From Arsenophonus sp. aPb (lineage in GTDB: Bacteria; Pseudomonadota; Gammaproteobacteria; Enterobacterales; Enterobacteriaceae), in assembly GCF_029873475.1 (NCBI RefSeq), contig NZ_CP123499.1, positions 2,232,001 through 2,296,000 on the forward strand: DNA of 64,000 nt, given 5' to 3'. Shown piece after piece: positions 41,920 through 51,172 of the stretch. Within the stretch, counting starts at the first letter, position 1. Every line of letters starts with the position of its first letter. Under the pieces are notes generated by a model that had not been told where the DNA came from, ran no database searches, and saw nothing but the letters and a program-made list of their open reading frames with translations. The position numbers and the translations under genes were made by a program.

Positions 41920-42974
41920 ATGAGCGGCGAAAAAACCGAAGCCCCAACCGCAAAAAAAATAAAAGATGCACGCAAAAAAGGACAAATACTTAAAAGTAAA
42001 GAAATTGTTTCCAGTTGTATCATTGTTATTTTGTTATCACTGCTATTAAGTTTATCCTCCTTCTTTATTGAACATTTTTTATCACTGTTTGCTTATCTAC
42101 AAGACAGTAGTTTGCTAGATTTTCAAACGGCAAAAGCGAGGATTGTGCCCCATATCTGGCATATTGCGATTAATATTTTATTACCAATTATAATCATAAC
42201 GATACTTATTATTGTATTATCTCATCTTGCTCAGTTTGGTTTTTTACTTAACCCATCATCTTTAAAACCTGATATTAAACATATTAATCCGATTGCCGGT
42301 GCAAAAAAATATTTTCACTTAAAAATTTACTTGAATTTTTTAAATCATTATTAAAAGTTATTTTTATTGGTTTTATTGTCTGGTTTGTTATTAAAGGAAA
42401 TATTAATTTTTTTTTCCACTTGCCAAAATGTGGATTAAAATGTATTCCAATATTTATTGGACAATTACTTACTCAACTGACTATTATTTGCGTATTAGGA
42501 TTAATTATCATTTCACTTTTAGATTATTGTCTTGAATATCATTTTTATATTAAACAGTTAAAAATGAGCAAAGAAGAAATAAAAAAAGAATATAAAGAAA
42601 TGGATGGCAATCCGGAAATTAAAGGTAGAAGAAAACAATTACATAAAGAACTACTGATTAATAACATCCGCCAACAAGTCAAACAGTCTTCAGTCATTAT
42701 CACTAATCCAACTCATATTGCAATTGGCATACGTTATGTTAAACATGAAACCCCTTTACCCATCGTCACCTTAAAACAAACAGATTCCTTAGCACAATTA
42801 GTAAAAAAAATTGCTTTACAAGAAAATATCCCTATTATTCAACGAATTCCGTTAGCCCGCAGCTTATATGTTGAAGGTATTATTCATCAATATATTCCAA
42901 AAAATACCATTGAGACAATGGCTGAAGTACTACATTGGTTAATGCAAATCAATCAAACAAATGATTATCGTTAA
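41920..42974 (+). pseudogene. sctU: T3SS export switch protein SctU (YscU), frameshifted at an A7 run
   Basis: Autocleaving export gate protein that controls substrate class. The first frame starts MSGEKTEAPTAKKIKDARKKGQ, runs through NPIAGAKK and ends at 42354 after a nonsense tail. From A7 (42303-42309) the -1 frame continues in register as IFSLKNLLEFFKSLLKV and so on to 42974, with NITNPTHIAIGIRY-type autocleavage motif NPTH and ARSLYVEGIIHQYIP. Joined there, the product is about 351 residues, against 354 for YscU. One A has been lost from an ancestral A8. However, GC-A-AAA-AAA-T reads as a canonical A_AAA_AAA slippery heptamer, so -1 frameshifting or transcript slippage could restore the protein. 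A sequencing error is also possible. Confidence 0.88.
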
Positions 42975-43654
42975 TATCATCAAGTAGGTGATTATTTACC
43001 TGTTAGAAATTCTTATCGTTAATTTTTTTACCATTATGAAGCTAACACCTAATACGAGTAAAAACCAAATTTAAATCTTATTTTTTACTCAAAAAATACA
43101 TTTAATTTACATAAAATTAACTTATCTTATTAATGAGTAACTGGATAAACCAGTCAAATCATTAAAAAACTTATCAATTGAACAAATAATAAGCAAAAAA
43201 CAGCAATTTATTGCCGTTAAAACCTTTTTTTAAAAATTTTTTAGCCTAAAAATACAATTTAAGTCTAATTTTACATGTTAAAATTGATCAAATTTTTAAT
43301 AAAAAAAGATCATAATTAACAAAAAACTAACAATGATAGTATTTTTATTAACCTTAACTGGGTGATTATCGATCATTAAAAACGGAAAAAACGAATGATA
43401 ACATAGCATTCTATCAATTAAGTGAATAAGGACATATTTTTTAATATTTGGAAATATATTCTGACAATTAGAAAAATAAAATATATAATTATTTATAACT
43501 CACAAACATAGTGAGATATTAAAATATTACTTAAACCCTATAAATAATTGACTAATTTAATATGGCATTATTCTTATGTCTAGGACCACTATTATCTGTG
43601 GTACCTATACCAAGAAATTTCACAGTAATATAAAAAATCGGAATATTATATGAT
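42975..43654. other. AT-rich gap between sctU and exsA
   Basis: About 680 bases without an ORF. It is very A/T-rich with several A and T runs. A small inverted repeat, GGACCAC / GTGGTACC with an 8-base loop (near 43581-43606), lies 50 bases before exsA. The regulator presumably has its promoter here. In Pseudomonas exsA is instead read from the exsC promoter. Confidence 0.45.
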
Positions 43655-44473
43655 ATGAAAGACAATATCAGTTTTGATGAAGGCCTTGTGAGCACAATTG
43701 TGTGGAATATGCCTAATTATAATATTATAGAACACCGGAACAAGGGACTTTATATTGTGTTAGATGGGAAAGTTAGCTGGCAAGATCCCACCAACACTTA
43801 TCAAGTATTGAGTAATGAAATTATCTTTATCAGACAAGGGAGTTATACGGTAAAAACTGAAGAAAAAGCTAGCACACTTCTCTGGATACCTTTGTATGAC
43901 GATTTCCTAAGAAATTTTATGAGCCGATTTGGCACCTTATTAAGTGAAATTAAGCGGGATGAAAATAATACCGCCAGTTTAATTGCCTTTAGCCATTCAC
44001 CATTATTGGAAGAAAGTATTAAGGGATTAAAAACACTATTAAGTTATGATTGCCATAGCGCCTTAATTGACTTACGCATTAAAGAATTACTATTATTGCT
44101 TGCTCATGGGCAACAGGGTGCAAGTCTGTTATCAGTATTTCGCCAACTCAGCAATCGACAAGCCGAGCGTTTGCAATCTTTTATGGAAAATAATTACTTA
44201 AAAGAGTGGAAACTTAATGAGTTTGCCAGAGAATTTGGTATGGGACTAACCACCTTTAAGGAGTTATTCAGTACCATTTATAACACTTCTCCCCGCGCAT
44301 GGATCAGTGAAAGACGCATTATGTATGCCCACCAATTATTGATAAATACCGATCTGAGTATTGTAGATATTTCAATGGAAGCCGGTTTTTCCAGTCAGTC
44401 CTATTTTACCCAAAGTTATCGTAAAAGATTTGGCTTTACTCCAAGTCGTGCCCGAGGTGATCATGACGAATAA
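43655..44473 (+). CDS. exsA: AraC-family T3SS master activator ExsA (LcrF/VirF)
   Basis: Activates all type III promoters. The 272 residues include an N-terminal cupin-like regulatory domain, which binds ExsD, and two C-terminal helix-turn-helix motifs. The DNA-binding part (QLSNRQAERLQSFMENNYLKEWKLNEFAREFGMGLTTFKELF … SPRAWISERRIMYAHQLL … SIVDISMEAGFSSQSYFTQSYRKRFGFTPSRAR) is close to identical to Pseudomonas ExsA. It lies alone between sctU and exsD. The ribosome site is weak (GGA far upstream). Confidence 0.94.
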   Translation: MKDNISFDEGLVSTIVWNMPNYNIIEHRNKGLYIVLDGKVSWQDPTNTYQVLSNEIIFIRQGSYTVKTEEKASTLLWIPLYDDFLRNFMSRFGTLLSEIKRDENNTASLIAFSHSPLLEESIKGLKTLLSYDCHSALIDLRIKELLLLLAHGQQGASLLSVFRQLSNRQAERLQSFMENNYLKEWKLNEFAREFGMGLTTFKELFSTIYNTSPRAWISERRIMYAHQLLINTDLSIVDISMEAGFSSQSYFTQSYRKRFGFTPSRARGDHDE

Positions 44474-44525
44474 TTAAAAATTATTGGCTAGTATTACAAT
44501 CTGAAAAAAAAATGTTTAATTAAGA

Positions 44526-44545
44526 TAAAGCGATATTATGCAATA
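44526..44545 (+). promoter_or_regulatory. Possible ExsA box before exsD
   Basis: ATAAAGCGATATTATGCAATA resembles the AGCGATATT core of the exsC box, with an A-run about 15 bases upstream. It is 30-50 bases before the exsD ATG, where an ExsA-dependent promoter is expected. The match to the consensus is partial. Confidence 0.35.
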
Positions 44546-44574
44546 TTAAATAACGGACAATAAGGTAAATAACG

Positions 44575-45402
44575 ATGGGATCTATTAACAATCGCTTGCA
44601 TTCTAACCCTGTATTGTCTAATAGAAAGATTACTATAATAAATCCAAATAACTTGAATCGTAATCATATATTAGGAAATGAGGTCATTACTCATTATAAG
44701 CATGCCGAACCCATTCATGCACATCAAATTGAACTACTCAGACGCTTACTACCACGAGCGCTATTTGAATCGTTTTTTGCTTCAACATGGTTCAGACGTC
44801 GAGTGGAATGCAATATTCCGCTTAAACGTGAAGAACTAAAATTTATTATTCGAACTGCATCTCAACAATCCATTAATTGGGATCATCTTTTAGGTGATAC
44901 TATTAATTTAACTGAACCCCATTTTTTACGTTACTGGCTATTAGAGCCAGTTTATCAATGGTGGTTAACTAGCTTAACGCCCTCTTATCCGATACTGAAA
45001 AATGAATTAATACAGCTACAAGTGCATATTAATCAACTAAAAGCCCAGTCTGAATTTTGGACCATAACCCACACTGAATTAGTCAATAAATCATCAATTC
45101 AACAAGAAATTGAGCAAAAAAAGCGTTTATCTTTAGATCAACAGCGAGATTATCAGCATAAAATTCATCAAATAGAACAAACAGCAACGCAGATGTGGCC
45201 AAATTGGTTCGTTGGCATTGAACAAATGAGTCAACAGATCAATCTGACGACATTTATGGAAGTACCTGAAAATATCCGTGATCTATGGCTATTACTGATT
45301 CAACTCGCTAAAGGGAAAGATGTTTCAGCACTTATACATGATTGGTTGTATGTTCGTCATCTATGCTTGGAGAACGACAGTTTTTACTGGTGTTCAGATT
45401 AA
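44575..45402 (+). CDS. exsD: Antiactivator ExsD
   Basis: Binds and blocks ExsA until ExsC takes it away. The 275 residues have a variable N-terminus. The conserved part follows: IELLRRLLPRALFESFFASTWFRRRV, WLLEPVYQWWLTSL, LKAQSEFW, QMWPNWFVGIEQM, and the ending RHLCLENDSFYW, which parallels the NLCQAQDHFYW end of Pseudomonas ExsD. It is directly after exsA and before sctC, the Pseudomonas order. Confidence 0.92.
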   Translation: MGSINNRLHSNPVLSNRKITIINPNNLNRNHILGNEVITHYKHAEPIHAHQIELLRRLLPRALFESFFASTWFRRRVECNIPLKREELKFIIRTASQQSINWDHLLGDTINLTEPHFLRYWLLEPVYQWWLTSLTPSYPILKNELIQLQVHINQLKAQSEFWTITHTELVNKSSIQQEIEQKKRLSLDQQRDYQHKIHQIEQTATQMWPNWFVGIEQMSQQINLTTFMEVPENIRDLWLLLIQLAKGKDVSALIHDWLYVRHLCLENDSFYWCSD

Positions 45403-45452
45403 TAACAAAGGTAAATAGAGTAGACAATTTATGTGCCCCGATCATCGTTATC

Positions 45453-47231
45453 ATGGAATGGGCGGACCATTTCTTTTTTTTTTTCTTTTTCTTCTCTATT
45501 AATGCATATGCACAAGATTTAGATTGGCTACCTATCCCCTATAGTTATATTGCTAAAGATGAAAGTTTAACGGATATTTTGGTTAATTTCGGCGCTAATT
45601 ATGATAGCGCCGTCATTGTTAGTCACAAAGTAAACGAACAAGTGAGTGGCCACTTTGCTAAAGAGACACCAAAAGCGTTCCTGCAACAACTGACTAATCT
45701 CTATAATCTTACTTGGTATTATGATGGTAGTGTACTTTATGTTTTTAAAAACAGTGAAGTGCAATCAAAGCTGATCAAATTAGAAAACACTACTGTTAAA
45801 GCATTAAGAAAAGCATTAATTGATTCCGGCATATGGGATAAAAAATTTAGTTGGAAGCCTGATCCCCACCATCAATTAGTTTATGTTTCTGGCCCGCCCC
45901 GTTATATTGAATTAGTCATGCAGACTGTATCCGCACTAGAACAACAAGCGACAATGCAACAAGAACAGGGACTACCCTTAGCAATTCAAGTTTTCAGTTT
46001 AAAATATGCTTCTGCTGTTGATCGGATCATCAAATATCGTGACGAACAAATTCAAGTACCTGGCCTGGCTAGCATCTTAGCAAATATGGTCAGTACCGCG
46101 CAAATTAGCCAAATCAATGATGACAAGATAACAACACAAAAACCCAATGGCCATAAAGCTATGATCCAACCAGAGCCGTCTATTAATGCCATTATTGTGC
46201 GTGATCTGCCTGAAAGAATGCCAATGTATCAACGCCTGATCCATTCGCTCGATAAACCAACTGCCAGAATTGAAGTTGCGCTCTCAATTATTGATGTGAA
46301 TGCCGATAATCTGTCGGAATTAGGCATCGATTGGGGAGTCGGACTCAAGGCTGGACAACATCATCAAATAAATATTGCCTCCACTTTAACTCAAGCCGCC
46401 TCGCCGGTACTCGGTAGCCTGCTGGATAAACAAGGGTTAAATTATTTAGTGGCTAAAGTCAGTTTATTGCAAAGCCAAGGCATTGCTCAAGTTGTCTCTA
46501 AACCCACTCTACTTACCCAAGAAAATACCCAAGCCATCATCGATCATAATGAAACCTACTACATCAAAGTCAATGGAGAACGGGTCGCCGAATTAAAAGG
46601 CATTACTTATGGCACACTACTTCAGATGACGCCAAGAGTAATTCAAATCGGTGATAAACCTGAAATTCATCTAGTTTTACACATTGAAGATGGCAATCAA
46701 AAACCGAATAGCTCAGGGGTCGATGGCATTCCGACCATCAATAGAACCATTATCGACACGGTTGCCCGAGTTGAACAGGGACAAAGCCTCGTTATCGGCG
46801 GTATATTCCGTGACGAAGTGATTAAAACCAGCAGAAAAGTGCCTTTACTCGGTGATATTCCATTATTAGGCGCACTATTTCGTAGTCAAGGCAACCAAAC
46901 CCGCCGAGCTGTCAGAATTTTCATTGTCGAACCAAAAATTATTGATAAAGGTTTAGCCAAATACTTATCGGTTGGTAATCAAAGAATATTACCCAAGCGA
47001 TTATTAAACATTGATGAAATCTCCAATCAGAACCTACCATTAAGCAAAATTTTAAGCGACGCCCAATGCCAATCCCTTGATCAAGCTAAACGCATTCAAA
47101 CCCTGTTTAAACAAGCTAATAAAGAGGCGATTATTGCCAGTTGCAATAAAGCTGATCAGCCAGGCTGGCGAGTTATTGATCTCTCTTGCAGTGAAGATCA
47201 AATAGAATGTATTTATAAGGCATACCAATGA
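45453..47231 (+). CDS. sctC: T3SS outer-membrane secretin SctC (YscC)
   Basis: Outer-membrane ring. From DLDWLPIPYSYIAKDESLTDIL the sequence follows YscC, with the secretin core GVDGIPTINRTIIDTVARVEQGQSLVIGG and VPLLGDIPLLGALFRSQ. I start at the ATG at 45453, giving a 592-residue protein whose signal peptide is MEWADH followed by eight Phe and SINAYAQ. The Phe run is encoded by T11 (45474-45484) plus shorter T runs. Frame +1 from an ATG at 45431 also reaches this run, so a slip there could change which leader is used. The 37 codons upstream in the same frame overlap exsD and are unlikely to be translated. YscB, normally between exsD and sctC, is missing. Confidence 0.92.
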   Translation: MEWADHFFFFFFFFSINAYAQDLDWLPIPYSYIAKDESLTDILVNFGANYDSAVIVSHKVNEQVSGHFAKETPKAFLQQLTNLYNLTWYYDGSVLYVFKNSEVQSKLIKLENTTVKALRKALIDSGIWDKKFSWKPDPHHQLVYVSGPPRYIELVMQTVSALEQQATMQQEQGLPLAIQVFSLKYASAVDRIIKYRDEQIQVPGLASILANMVSTAQISQINDDKITTQKPNGHKAMIQPEPSINAIIVRDLPERMPMYQRLIHSLDKPTARIEVALSIIDVNADNLSELGIDWGVGLKAGQHHQINIASTLTQAASPVLGSLLDKQGLNYLVAKVSLLQSQGIAQVVSKPTLLTQENTQAIIDHNETYYIKVNGERVAELKGITYGTLLQMTPRVIQIGDKPEIHLVLHIEDGNQKPNSSGVDGIPTINRTIIDTVARVEQGQSLVIGGIFRDEVIKTSRKVPLLGDIPLLGALFRSQGNQTRRAVRIFIVEPKIIDKGLAKYLSVGNQRILPKRLLNIDEISNQNLPLSKILSDAQCQSLDQAKRIQTLFKQANKEAIIASCNKADQPGWRVIDLSCSEDQIECIYKAYQ

Positions 47232-48493
47232 ATTGGAAAATTCGCTTTTATAGTGGCTTAAATAAGGGCGTTGAGACAGAACTGGCTAATGGGCGCTTTA
47301 TAATTGGCTCAGATCCAGTACAAGCCGATTTAATTCTGGTTGATGCGGGTATTGAAGCCGTTCATTTGATACTGGAAATTGAAGAAGATGGCATTAGAGT
47401 TATCGACTGGTCTTGTGAAGAAACGCCACAACAAAATGGCCAAGCGATAAGTCAGGGTGAAATGCTGCTTCCATGTAACCGACAAGATGCCGGTATGCTG
47501 ATTTGGAGCTATAGCACGGTCAAACAGCAACTGCCTGCTAACCCAGATGAGTTAACTGATAATCATATTAAGCTGATTAATAGTCAACAACAGCATAGAC
47601 ACAAAAAAAGAGTAATTTTTATTGTTATTGCTATTCTTTCGATATTATTCGTCAGTTTGTATTTGTTGTTTTTAGCCGGCCCGGCTGAGATCGATTATAT
47701 TCAGGAACAACATAAACTACAAAATTACCTGAATAAAGAAGAATACAAGTATATTACCATGCGAATCGAGCAAGATAAGCAACTCTTTATTTTCGGTGGT
47801 TATGTACAAAATAACCAGCAACGTTTGCTGATAAAGCGTTATCTGGATAATAACAACTTAAATCATCAATTAAATATTTATTCGATTGAAGAAATTAAAC
47901 AAAGCGTAAAATATATCCTACATACGATGGGTTATAATCACATTGAAGTGAACAACAGCGAAAAAGTCGGTTGGATCGATCTATTTGGTGAAGTACGTTT
48001 TATTAATAATAAATCCTGGGGTAACTTAGCAACTATTCTTAAACGTGATGTTGCCGGCTTAAAAGGAATTAATAATCATGTCAAAATAAACGACGATCAC
48101 CTAAAAAAATTAGTCGAATTATTAGAGCAATACGAATTGATAAATGTTCTTATTTATAATGAAAAAGAGAATAATATTATTGAATTATATGGTTATTTAA
48201 ATGAAAAACAGCGACAACAATTTATTGAATTACAGCAAACATTTAATATTGAATTTAAGCAAAGGTATAAACTTAAATTAATCAAAGCCGATAATCATAT
48301 TAAAAAAAAAGAGATCAGATTGGATATTAAAGGTATTTCACTGGGACGTTCACCTTATCTTATTCTAAGAAATAATATGAAATATCCGATAAATTCAACC
48401 CTACCCACAGGAGAAACTATTACTGCAATCGAAGATAATAAAATTATCCTTAAAAAAAATAGTCAGGAAATTATCATTACGCTAAAGGAATAA
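47228..48493 (+). CDS. sctD: T3SS inner-membrane ring protein SctD (YscD)
   Basis: The 421-residue bitopic protein has an N-terminal FHA-like cytoplasmic domain (FYSGLNKGVETELANGRFIIGSDP), one membrane segment at about 129-148 (VIFIVIAILSILFVSLYLLFL) and a periplasmic region of BON/ring-building repeats. It overlaps sctC by 4 bases. Confidence 0.92.
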   Translation: MNWKIRFYSGLNKGVETELANGRFIIGSDPVQADLILVDAGIEAVHLILEIEEDGIRVIDWSCEETPQQNGQAISQGEMLLPCNRQDAGMLIWSYSTVKQQLPANPDELTDNHIKLINSQQQHRHKKRVIFIVIAILSILFVSLYLLFLAGPAEIDYIQEQHKLQNYLNKEEYKYITMRIEQDKQLFIFGGYVQNNQQRLLIKRYLDNNNLNHQLNIYSIEEIKQSVKYILHTMGYNHIEVNNSEKVGWIDLFGEVRFINNKSWGNLATILKRDVAGLKGINNHVKINDDHLKKLVELLEQYELINVLIYNEKENNIIELYGYLNEKQRQQFIELQQTFNIEFKQRYKLKLIKADNHIKKKEIRLDIKGISLGRSPYLILRNNMKYPINSTLPTGETITAIEDNKIILKKNSQEIIITLKE

Positions 48494-48496
48494 ACG

Positions 48497-48694
48497 ATGT
48501 TGACAGAGCTGGAAAAAATAGTCAGCGATAACGCGGAATATATTAAAATTCAACATTATCTTTATGACCAATTAAATAATTGTCGTAAAAAGCTTAATAT
48601 ACCACTATTACCTGATGAACATCAGCAAGTCGCCCAACAGCAAACCGCCATTTGGGCAGGGATCACTGTTTTAGAAAAGATTAAACGGAGTTAA
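48497..48694 (+). CDS. yscE: T3SS needle chaperone YscE
   Basis: The 65-residue helical hairpin protein works with YscG to hold the needle subunit. Similarity by eye is low but the size, helix pattern and exact place between sctD and sctF fit. GC content and spacing (2 bases to sctF) match the operon. Confidence 0.75.
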   Translation: MLTELEKIVSDNAEYIKIQHYLYDQLNNCRKKLNIPLLPDEHQQVAQQQTAIWAGITVLEKIKRS

Positions 48695-48695
48695 T

Positions 48696-48947
48696 ATGGC
48701 CGCTATTTTTGATCATAATAAAGGCATAAAACTAGATGATGTTGCAGATAAACTAAAAGGGATTGCAGATACAACATCTGAAGATGTCAAAAATGCTATT
48801 GATGCGCTCAATACTTCCCCAGACAACCCAGCATTAGTGGCTGAACTACAGCATAAAATTAATAAATGGTCAGCCATTTTTAATATGAATTCAACGATTA
48901 CCCGCTCAATGCGCGATATGATCCAGAGTATTTTACAAAAAATCTAA
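48696..48947 (+). CDS. sctF: T3SS needle subunit SctF (YscF)
   Basis: The 83 residues include the family block SPDNPALVAELQHKINKWSAIFNMNSTITRSMRDMIQSILQKI, which is highly similar to YscF. It polymerises into the needle. Stop and next start overlap by a base. Confidence 0.96.
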   Translation: MAAIFDHNKGIKLDDVADKLKGIADTTSEDVKNAIDALNTSPDNPALVAELQHKINKWSAIFNMNSTITRSMRDMIQSILQKI

Positions 48948-49303
48948 TGATGGCCATGCAAATAGAAAAACTATTAATTGAACTAGCAATTATCGCCGTA
49001 GAAAAAGAGTATTTAACGGAGGCTAATGATATTTATTGCTGGCTAAAACAATTAGATAAAAAATATCTGGAATCAGCATTACTGATAAAAATACTTATTT
49101 TGCTGCGCCAGGAACAATATCAAACTATTTTAGAGCTGGCACAACAACATCAGCAACTAAATTTAATGCCTTTTTTTATTTTATCTGCCCATCAGTTAGG
49201 GTTAGCAAAAGAAAAAAGTGATTTTTTTACTAAACTCACTATTAATAAAAGTGAACATACAGATTTAATTAATTTTGCTATAGCGTTAATTGAAAACAAA
49301 TAA
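48947..49303 (+). CDS. yscG: T3SS needle co-chaperone YscG
   Basis: The 118-residue TPR-like protein pairs with YscE to keep SctF monomeric. Leu- and helix-rich (IEKLLIELAIIAVEKEYLTEANDIYCWLKQL…FFILSAHQLGLAKEKSDFF) as in YscG. The first or second Met may be used. It overlaps sctF by one base. Confidence 0.82.
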   Translation: MMAMQIEKLLIELAIIAVEKEYLTEANDIYCWLKQLDKKYLESALLIKILILLRQEQYQTILELAQQHQQLNLMPFFILSAHQLGLAKEKSDFFTKLTINKSEHTDLINFAIALIENK

Positions 49304-49309
49304 AATAAT

Positions 49310-49486
49310 ATGAAAATAAATAATCATTTTTATCAATACAATTTTGAAATAAAAGAGCAAGTAACAGATAATAATCAGATTACGGCTACAACAGATAATA
49401 TTGCGATTAAAAATCAGAAAATTTTATTTGATGGATTAATAAAAAACTTAAGTCAACATACACATCAAATTGACAAGGATGAATAA
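49310..49486 (+). CDS. yscH: Short ORF in the yscH (yopR) position
   Basis: This 58-residue frame starts MKINNHFYQYNFE and ends QIDKDE, its TAA overlapping the sctI ATG by one base. In Yersinia the same slot holds yscH/yopR (165 residues), a secreted early substrate. No clear similarity can be claimed; it may be a reduced version. The tight spacing (6 bases after yscG) supports translation. Confidence 0.5.
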   Translation: MKINNHFYQYNFEIKEQVTDNNQITATTDNIAIKNQKILFDGLIKNLSQHTHQIDKDE

Positions 49487-49821
49487 TGGATATTAAACAG
49501 CTCAATAGCAACATAAAATTTAATTTAGATGAAATTAATCAATCGATAGAAAATGTTAATCCAATTAATAATCAATTCGCGCCAAGCACGAGCTCAACAA
49601 CCCATGGTGGCAGTTTTATCGATCAAATAGAAGCAGTACGCCGAAATATGAGTCAAGCAAAAAGTGAATTCCAGCAAAATATAAATAATGAAGAGTTATC
49701 ACCGCAAAAATTAATGCAAGTACAGTGGTCGCTGATGAGAATTACGCTACAAGAAGAATTGATTGCTAAAACAGCTGGTAAGATCACGCAAAGTATGGAA
49801 ACTTTATTAAAGGCACAATAG
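49486..49821 (+). CDS. sctI: T3SS inner rod protein SctI (YscI)
   Basis: The 111-residue rod/adaptor protein has the conserved C-terminus SPQKLMQVQWSLMRITLQEELIAKTAGKITQSMETLLKAQ, which corresponds to the YscI helix that polymerises below the needle. The N-terminal half is variable. Order and length fit. Confidence 0.9.
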   Translation: MDIKQLNSNIKFNLDEINQSIENVNPINNQFAPSTSSTTHGGSFIDQIEAVRRNMSQAKSEFQQNINNEELSPQKLMQVQWSLMRITLQEELIAKTAGKITQSMETLLKAQ

Positions 49822-49825
49822 CAAT

Positions 49826-50548
49826 ATGAAGAAAACGCCGATTATCTTAATGTTCTTATTATTGCTGCTGCTAACTGGCTGTAAAACGGATCTCTATACT
49901 GGCCTAGCGCAAAAAGAAGCTAATGAGATGTATGCATTACTCAGAAATGAGGGAATTGCTATTCATAAAGAAGCTGATAAAGAAAATACGATCAAATTGT
50001 TGGTTGATGAATCAGACATCGCTCAGGCGACTGAGATCCTGAAGCAACATGGTTATCCGAGAGAAGTTTTCTCTTCGTTAAAAGACGTTTTTCCAAAAGA
50101 TAGTTTGATTTCTTCTCCCGTTGAAGAGCAAGCTAGACTTAATTTTGTTAAAGAGCAGGCGCTAGCAAAAACTATATCACAAATAGATGGCGTGCTTAAT
50201 GCTCAGGTTCATGTTGTGTTGCCCATTAGTAATGACAAAAATAGCCACTCTTCAGCTTCTGTATTTATAAAATATGCACCAAATGCTCAATTGGACAATT
50301 ATACTCCACAAATAAAGCGATTAATTAATAACAGTATTGCTGGATTAGATTATGATAGAATTAGCGTGGCACTGATACCCGGCAATGAAATCTTACCCAG
50401 CAATACATTTAGTCAAGATAAACATTTTCTAGGTATTGAGATTAATGAAAACTCTTATAATAAATTTATTATTCTTGTCTGTTTACTCATTTTTTTACTT
50501 ATTAGCACTAATCTACTGCAATATTTCCTTAATAAAAGGAAATCTTAA
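49826..50548 (+). CDS. sctJ: T3SS inner-membrane ring lipoprotein SctJ (YscJ)
   Basis: The 240-residue lipoprotein has a signal peptide and lipobox (LLLLTGC, Cys about 19). The ring-forming domain shows DLYTGLAQKEANEMYALLRNEGI and VEEQARLNFVKEQALAKTISQIDGVLNAQVHVVLP. A C-terminal membrane anchor lies at about 211-231. It follows sctI by 4 bases. Confidence 0.96.
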   Translation: MKKTPIILMFLLLLLLTGCKTDLYTGLAQKEANEMYALLRNEGIAIHKEADKENTIKLLVDESDIAQATEILKQHGYPREVFSSLKDVFPKDSLISSPVEEQARLNFVKEQALAKTISQIDGVLNAQVHVVLPISNDKNSHSSASVFIKYAPNAQLDNYTPQIKRLINNSIAGLDYDRISVALIPGNEILPSNTFSQDKHFLGIEINENSYNKFIILVCLLIFLLISTNLLQYFLNKRKS

Positions 50549-50554
50549 TAAAAT

Positions 50555-51172
50555 ATGCTGACACTTTTCCAATTACAATATTGCCCGGCACTTTATATTA
50601 ATATTGAAAATTTTCCTAATCTTTGGCAAAAAACGCTGCAAAGTCTACCTCATTGGCGCCACTCAAAAAATATAAATAAAATTATTTTTAAACATTATAA
50701 ATTAAATAACAATATTATAAAAATTGACAAAAGTGAAAATATTGCGCTTTTCCCCGAATACGAATTCAATCAAATTTTAGCTTTATTAGGTATAATGTTG
50801 CATATTAAATCGCTTTCTCATTGTATTAATAGTAAACAAATCGGTCTTATTATTAATGAGATCGGTAAAGAGAAATATCGCTTTTGTTTAGCCAATGCGA
50901 ATTTTATTATTGGTAATTGGCCAGAAGGCTGGCAACAAAAATTACCCCTTGAGATGCATATAAACTATTTTCGTCAAGTTGGACTTAATTTTTGGTTAGA
51001 AACGATCAACCCAAATAATGTCGATTTAATTAAACGCCTAAAACTACGGTTACCCAAAAAAAAGATAGAGAAAAATATTACTCTATCCGATAAGTATAAA
51101 CCCGTTGCAGAGATACTATGTCAAAAGATAACCAAAGAAGTCAATTTACAATGCTACCATTTACTCAAATAG
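50555..51172 (+). CDS. sctK: T3SS sorting-platform protein SctK (YscK)
   Basis: The 205-residue protein lies between sctJ and sctL, the YscK slot. Blocks such as LFQLQYCPALYINIE, ALFPEYEFNQILALLGIMLH and GNWPEGWQQKLPLEM agree with the poorly conserved family. It links SctD to SctQ. It overlaps sctL by 55 bases, as seen in Yersinia. Confidence 0.85.
   Translation: MLTLFQLQYCPALYINIENFPNLWQKTLQSLPHWRHSKNINKIIFKHYKLNNNIIKIDKSENIALFPEYEFNQILALLGIMLHIKSLSHCINSKQIGLIINEIGKEKYRFCLANANFIIGNWPEGWQQKLPLEMHINYFRQVGLNFWLETINPNNVDLIKRLKLRLPKKKIEKNITLSDKYKPVAEILCQKITKEVNLQCYHLLK

Noticed and set aside
45342..45452. Longer secretin ORF beginning inside exsD
   Set aside because: The first 37 codons overlap exsD in another frame and give a leader that is not signal-like; starting at 45453 leaves a hydrophobic signal peptide ending AYAQ.
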